Shown in pieces: positions 61,932-64,000 of a stretch of 64,000 nucleotides of DNA. How positions within the stretch are numbered: position 1 is the first letter of the stretch; each line of letters starts with the position of its first letter. The stretch is from contig NZ_CANMTE010000003.1 in the NCBI RefSeq assembly GCF_947500795.1, forward strand, positions 124,001 to 188,000, read 5' to 3'. Made by a program: the position numbers and the translations under genes. Under the pieces are notes generated by a model that was given only the letters and a program-made list of their open reading frames with translations, was not told the origin of the DNA and ran no database searches. Origin of the DNA: an uncultured Gelidibacter sp. (GTDB lineage: Bacteria > Bacteroidota > Bacteroidia > Flavobacteriales > Flavobacteriaceae).

Positions 61932-61964
61932 AAAGGACAGCTAATTTTAAATTAGCTGTCCTTT
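61932..61964 (-). terminator. Strong terminator after the 49-residue peptide gene
   Basis: Perfect 16-bp stem AAAGGACAGCTAATTT / AAATTAGCTGTCCTTT around a single base, then TTTTTAATTTT on the minus strand, 53 nt beyond the peptide stop. One of the strongest hairpins in the window. Confidence 0.93.
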
Positions 61965-62017
61965 GCACAGTTTTCTCTGTAAGATTAAAAATGAAATTTC
62001 GTTAGAATTATCTTGTC

Positions 62018-62167
62018 CTATTTTAGGAGTTGGGCATCGTTATGAAATCCATCCTGAATAATAACTGCAGAATATTTATCATTTTCTGTAGCATTACTTG
62101 AATCATCCTGAGAAAACAAATAAGTAGCAAATGCCAATGCCGCAAAGCTTAGTATTAGTTTTTTCAT
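62018..62167 (-). CDS. Secreted 49-residue peptide
   Basis: ATG to TAG on the minus strand encodes 49 residues. Residues 1-20 form a signal peptide (MKKLILSFAALAFATYLFSQ); the mature end of about 29 residues is DDSSNATENDKYSAV followed by IIQDGFHNDAQLLK. No family recognised. It has its own strong terminator, which argues for a real transcript, and it lies between glnN and purM on the same strand. Function unknown. Confidence 0.65.
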   Translation of the reverse strand: MKKLILSFAALAFATYLFSQDDSSNATENDKYSAVIIQDGFHNDAQLLK

Positions 62168-62313
62168 CTTGATAATTATTGATTAATAGCTCTACGAAGA
62201 TATGAAAAATAACCTGCTGATTAACAATATCTAAGACCATATTTTCCTACTTTTTCAGTAATTTCGACTAGATGCATTATTATAAGATGAACTGCATTTT
62301 AATTTTTAATAGG

Positions 62314-62331
62314 ATACGTATTTGTACGTAT
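62314..62331. promoter_or_regulatory. Palindrome ATACGTA-TTTG-TACGTAT
   Basis: A perfect 7-bp inverted repeat with a 4-nt centre, 147 nt upstream of the 49-residue peptide gene and just beyond the glnN terminator. Looks like an operator or a symmetric protein-binding site. It is otherwise unique in the gap 62168-62414. Confidence 0.45.
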
Positions 62332-62363
62332 AATTGACTCAAAACAAACCATCTAAAATGCAA

Positions 62364-62385
62364 AAAACCTCTAAAAAGAGGTTTT
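62364..62385 (-). terminator. Terminator after glnN
   Basis: Stem AAAACCTCT / AGAGGTTTT with a 4-nt loop, with T-run on the minus strand, about 30 nt after the glnN stop. Confidence 0.85.
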
Positions 62386-62414
62386 CTACGATTTATATTT
62401 TGCTATCCTTTAAA

Positions 62415-64000
62415 TTAGTTGGTAAACAATAATTCACGGTATTTTGTCATTGGCCAAATTTCATCATCAACCATTAATTCCAATTTATCACAGTGGTAGC
62501 GAATACTATCAAAAAGAGGTTTTACCTTATTGCAGTAATCGTGAGCTTTCTGCTCGAAATCAGTTAAAAGATTAGCCGTTCTTCTTTCATCAGTCATTTT
62601 AGTAACATCAGAATTGATAGATGAAATATGTCCTGAAATAGCCTCAATTAAATTCAGCTGCTCTTGAGCGAACTTCTTATACTCTGATCCGTAGATTTCC
62701 TTTAACCCAACAACGTTCTTAATCAATCTGTTTTGGTATTGAACCGCAATTGGCACAATATGATTACGAGCAATATCACCAAGCACACGTCCTTCAATTT
62801 GAATACGCATCACATAATCTTCCATTTCAATTTCATAGCGTGCTTCAGATTCCACCTTATTCATTACACCCATTTCCTCAAAAAGCGCTATTGCCTTCTT
62901 AGAAACCTTAGCTTTCAATGCTTCTGGAGTTGTTCTATGGTTACTAAGTCCACGTTTTTTAGCTTCTTTTTCCCAAGCTTCACCGTATCCGTTGCCTTCA
63001 AATAATATTTTCTTAGAATGTTTGATGTATTCACGTAACACATTAAAGATGGCATCATCCTTTTTCATCTCCTTTTTAAGGATCAATTTATCAACCTCAA
63101 CTTTAAAATCTGTCAATTGTTTTGCAACGATGGTATTTAAAACCGTAATCGGATTTGCACAGTTAGCAGTTGAACCTACAGCTCTAAATTCGAATTTATT
63201 TCCAGTAAAGGCAAAAGGAGACGTTCTATTTCTATCCGTATTATCCAATAATACATCAGGAATTTTACCAACCACATTTAATTTTAGATCTGTTTTCTCT
63301 TCCGGAGATAATTTTCCGTCAGTTACATTTTCCAATTCGTTCAACACGTTGGTCAATTGCTCACCAATAAAAATCGACATAATTGCCGGTGGCGCCTCAT
63401 TTGCTCCTAAACGATGATCGTTACCTGCCGATGCTATAGCCGCACGCAACAACTCCTCATTATCATTAACAGCCTTAATCGTATTGATGAAGAAGGTTAA
63501 AAACTGCAAATTACTCATTGGCGTCTTTCCTGGACCCAATAAATTAACACCAGTATCCGTAGACAAACTCCAGTTGTTATGCTTTCCTGAACCATTTACA
63601 CCTGCAAACGGTTTTTCATGAAACAACACTTTGAAATTGTGACGCTCAGAAACCTTATCCATCACATCCATCAATAGCGAGTTGTGATCTACCGCTAAAT
63701 TAGCTTCATCATATATAGGTGCCAACTCAAATTGGTTTGGAGCAACTTCATTATGCCTTGTCTTAACAGGAATCCCCAACAGCATACATTCGGTCTCCAA
63801 ATCTCTCATAAAAGCCAACGCTCTTGCAGGAATTGATCCGAAGTAATGATCATCCAACTGTTGTCCTTTTGCAGCCGAATGGCCTAATAAGGTACGGCCA
63901 GTCTGCACTATGTCAGGTCTTGACGCCGCCAAGGCACTATCAATTAAAAAATATTCCTGTTCCCAACCCAAAGATGTGTTCACTTTTCTAACATTCTTGT
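62415..64000 (-). CDS. glnN: Type III glutamine synthetase (partial, 5' end beyond window)
   Basis: At least 528 codons; the frame stays open to the window end, so the N-terminus is missing. The GTG at 63983 in the same frame is not the start, because KVNTSLGWEQEYFLID continues an internal GSIII motif. Catalytic region visible: NQFELAPIYDEANLAVDHN, NVLVTKL-type loop replaced here by GSGKHNNWSLSTDTGVNLL, ASAGNDHRLGANEAPPAIMSIFIG and DRNRTSPFAFTGNKFEFRAVGSTAN. Large GSIII dodecamer, main nitrogen assimilation in Bacteroidota. A terminator follows it. Confidence 0.95.
   Translation of the reverse strand, partial: KNVRKVNTSLGWEQEYFLIDSALAASRPDIVQTGRTLLGHSAAKGQQLDDHYFGSIPARALAFMRDLETECMLLGIPVKTRHNEVAPNQFELAPIYDEANLAVDHNSLLMDVMDKVSERHNFKVLFHEKPFAGVNGSGKHNNWSLSTDTGVNLLGPGKTPMSNLQFLTFFINTIKAVNDNEELLRAAIASAGNDHRLGANEAPPAIMSIFIGEQLTNVLNELENVTDGKLSPEEKTDLKLNVVGKIPDVLLDNTDRNRTSPFAFTGNKFEFRAVGSTANCANPITVLNTIVAKQLTDFKVEVDKLILKKEMKKDDAIFNVLREYIKHSKKILFEGNGYGEAWEKEAKKRGLSNHRTTPEALKAKVSKKAIALFEEMGVMNKVESEARYEIEMEDYVMRIQIEGRVLGDIARNHIVPIAVQYQNRLIKNVVGLKEIYGSEYKKFAQEQLNLIEAISGHISSINSDVTKMTDERRTANLLTDFEQKAHDYCNKVKPLFDSIRYHCDKLELMVDDEIWPMTKYRELLFTN

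Overview
This 64 kb window is an ordinary chromosomal stretch of a marine-type Flavobacteriaceae bacterium (phylum Bacteroidota). The evidence is low GC content, no Shine-Dalgarno sites, many promoters with the Bacteroidota -7 box TAnnTTTG, two type IX secretion (type B) substrates with gliding-motility C-terminal domains, and families typical of the group (DUF6268, DUF3078, DUF4920, DUF1684, SYLF, DUF4197). I see no rRNA, tRNA, CRISPR array, phage or intact insertion sequence. The species cannot be named from this window.

Layout. 1-5 kb: a glycosyltransferase, then tRNA-modification and tRNA-end genes (TsaC/Sua5 type, CCA-adding enzyme) separated by a GxxExxY gene that looks inserted, then heme A synthase. 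5-8 kb: an unknown protein with a possible kinase-like C-terminal half and an ABC exporter. 8-15 kb: two large secreted T9SS repeat proteins. 15-24 kb: SYLF protein, uvrB, esterase, small DUFs, sucC, lysA, AI-2E-type permease. 24-32 kb (minus strand): a pseudopilin-like protein and M28 peptidase, then a tight six-gene operon (ABC ATPase, permease, MscS, DUF6268 outer-membrane protein, NtrC-like regulator without a DNA-binding domain, PPK2) closed by a terminator. 32-38 kb: grpE-dnaJ, an epimerase, DUF4920-mnmD, ilvE, MazG-like. 38-46 kb: M49 peptidase, SRPBCC/GyrI protein with crcB, DUF1684, then MFS-YpdA behind a candidate attenuator, and Lrp. 46-51 kb: sigma factor SigZ, an unlisted 33-residue peptide with 11 cysteines, hairpin repeats, and the fused B12 mutase IcmF. 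51-64 kb: DUF4197, a candidate small RNA, two small paralogues, a BtuF-like protein, pyrF, prfA, a miniature ABC pair, B12-dependent nrdJ, DUF3078, purM, a short secreted peptide and the 3' part of type III glutamine synthetase, cut by the window edge.

Most genes are housekeeping. The parts most worth a second look are: (1) the cysteine-rich metallothionein-like peptide just upstream of SigZ, separated from it by a strong terminator hairpin; (2) the GxxExxY gene bounded by 17-bp inverted repeats; (3) 7-bp-period degenerate repeats filling the gaps between convergent genes at three loci; (4) a promoter, 16-codon ORF and terminator leader before MFS-YpdA; (5) a two-gene ABC system whose membrane partner has only 96 residues. 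Functional assignments rest on motif recognition by eye; no database search was possible.
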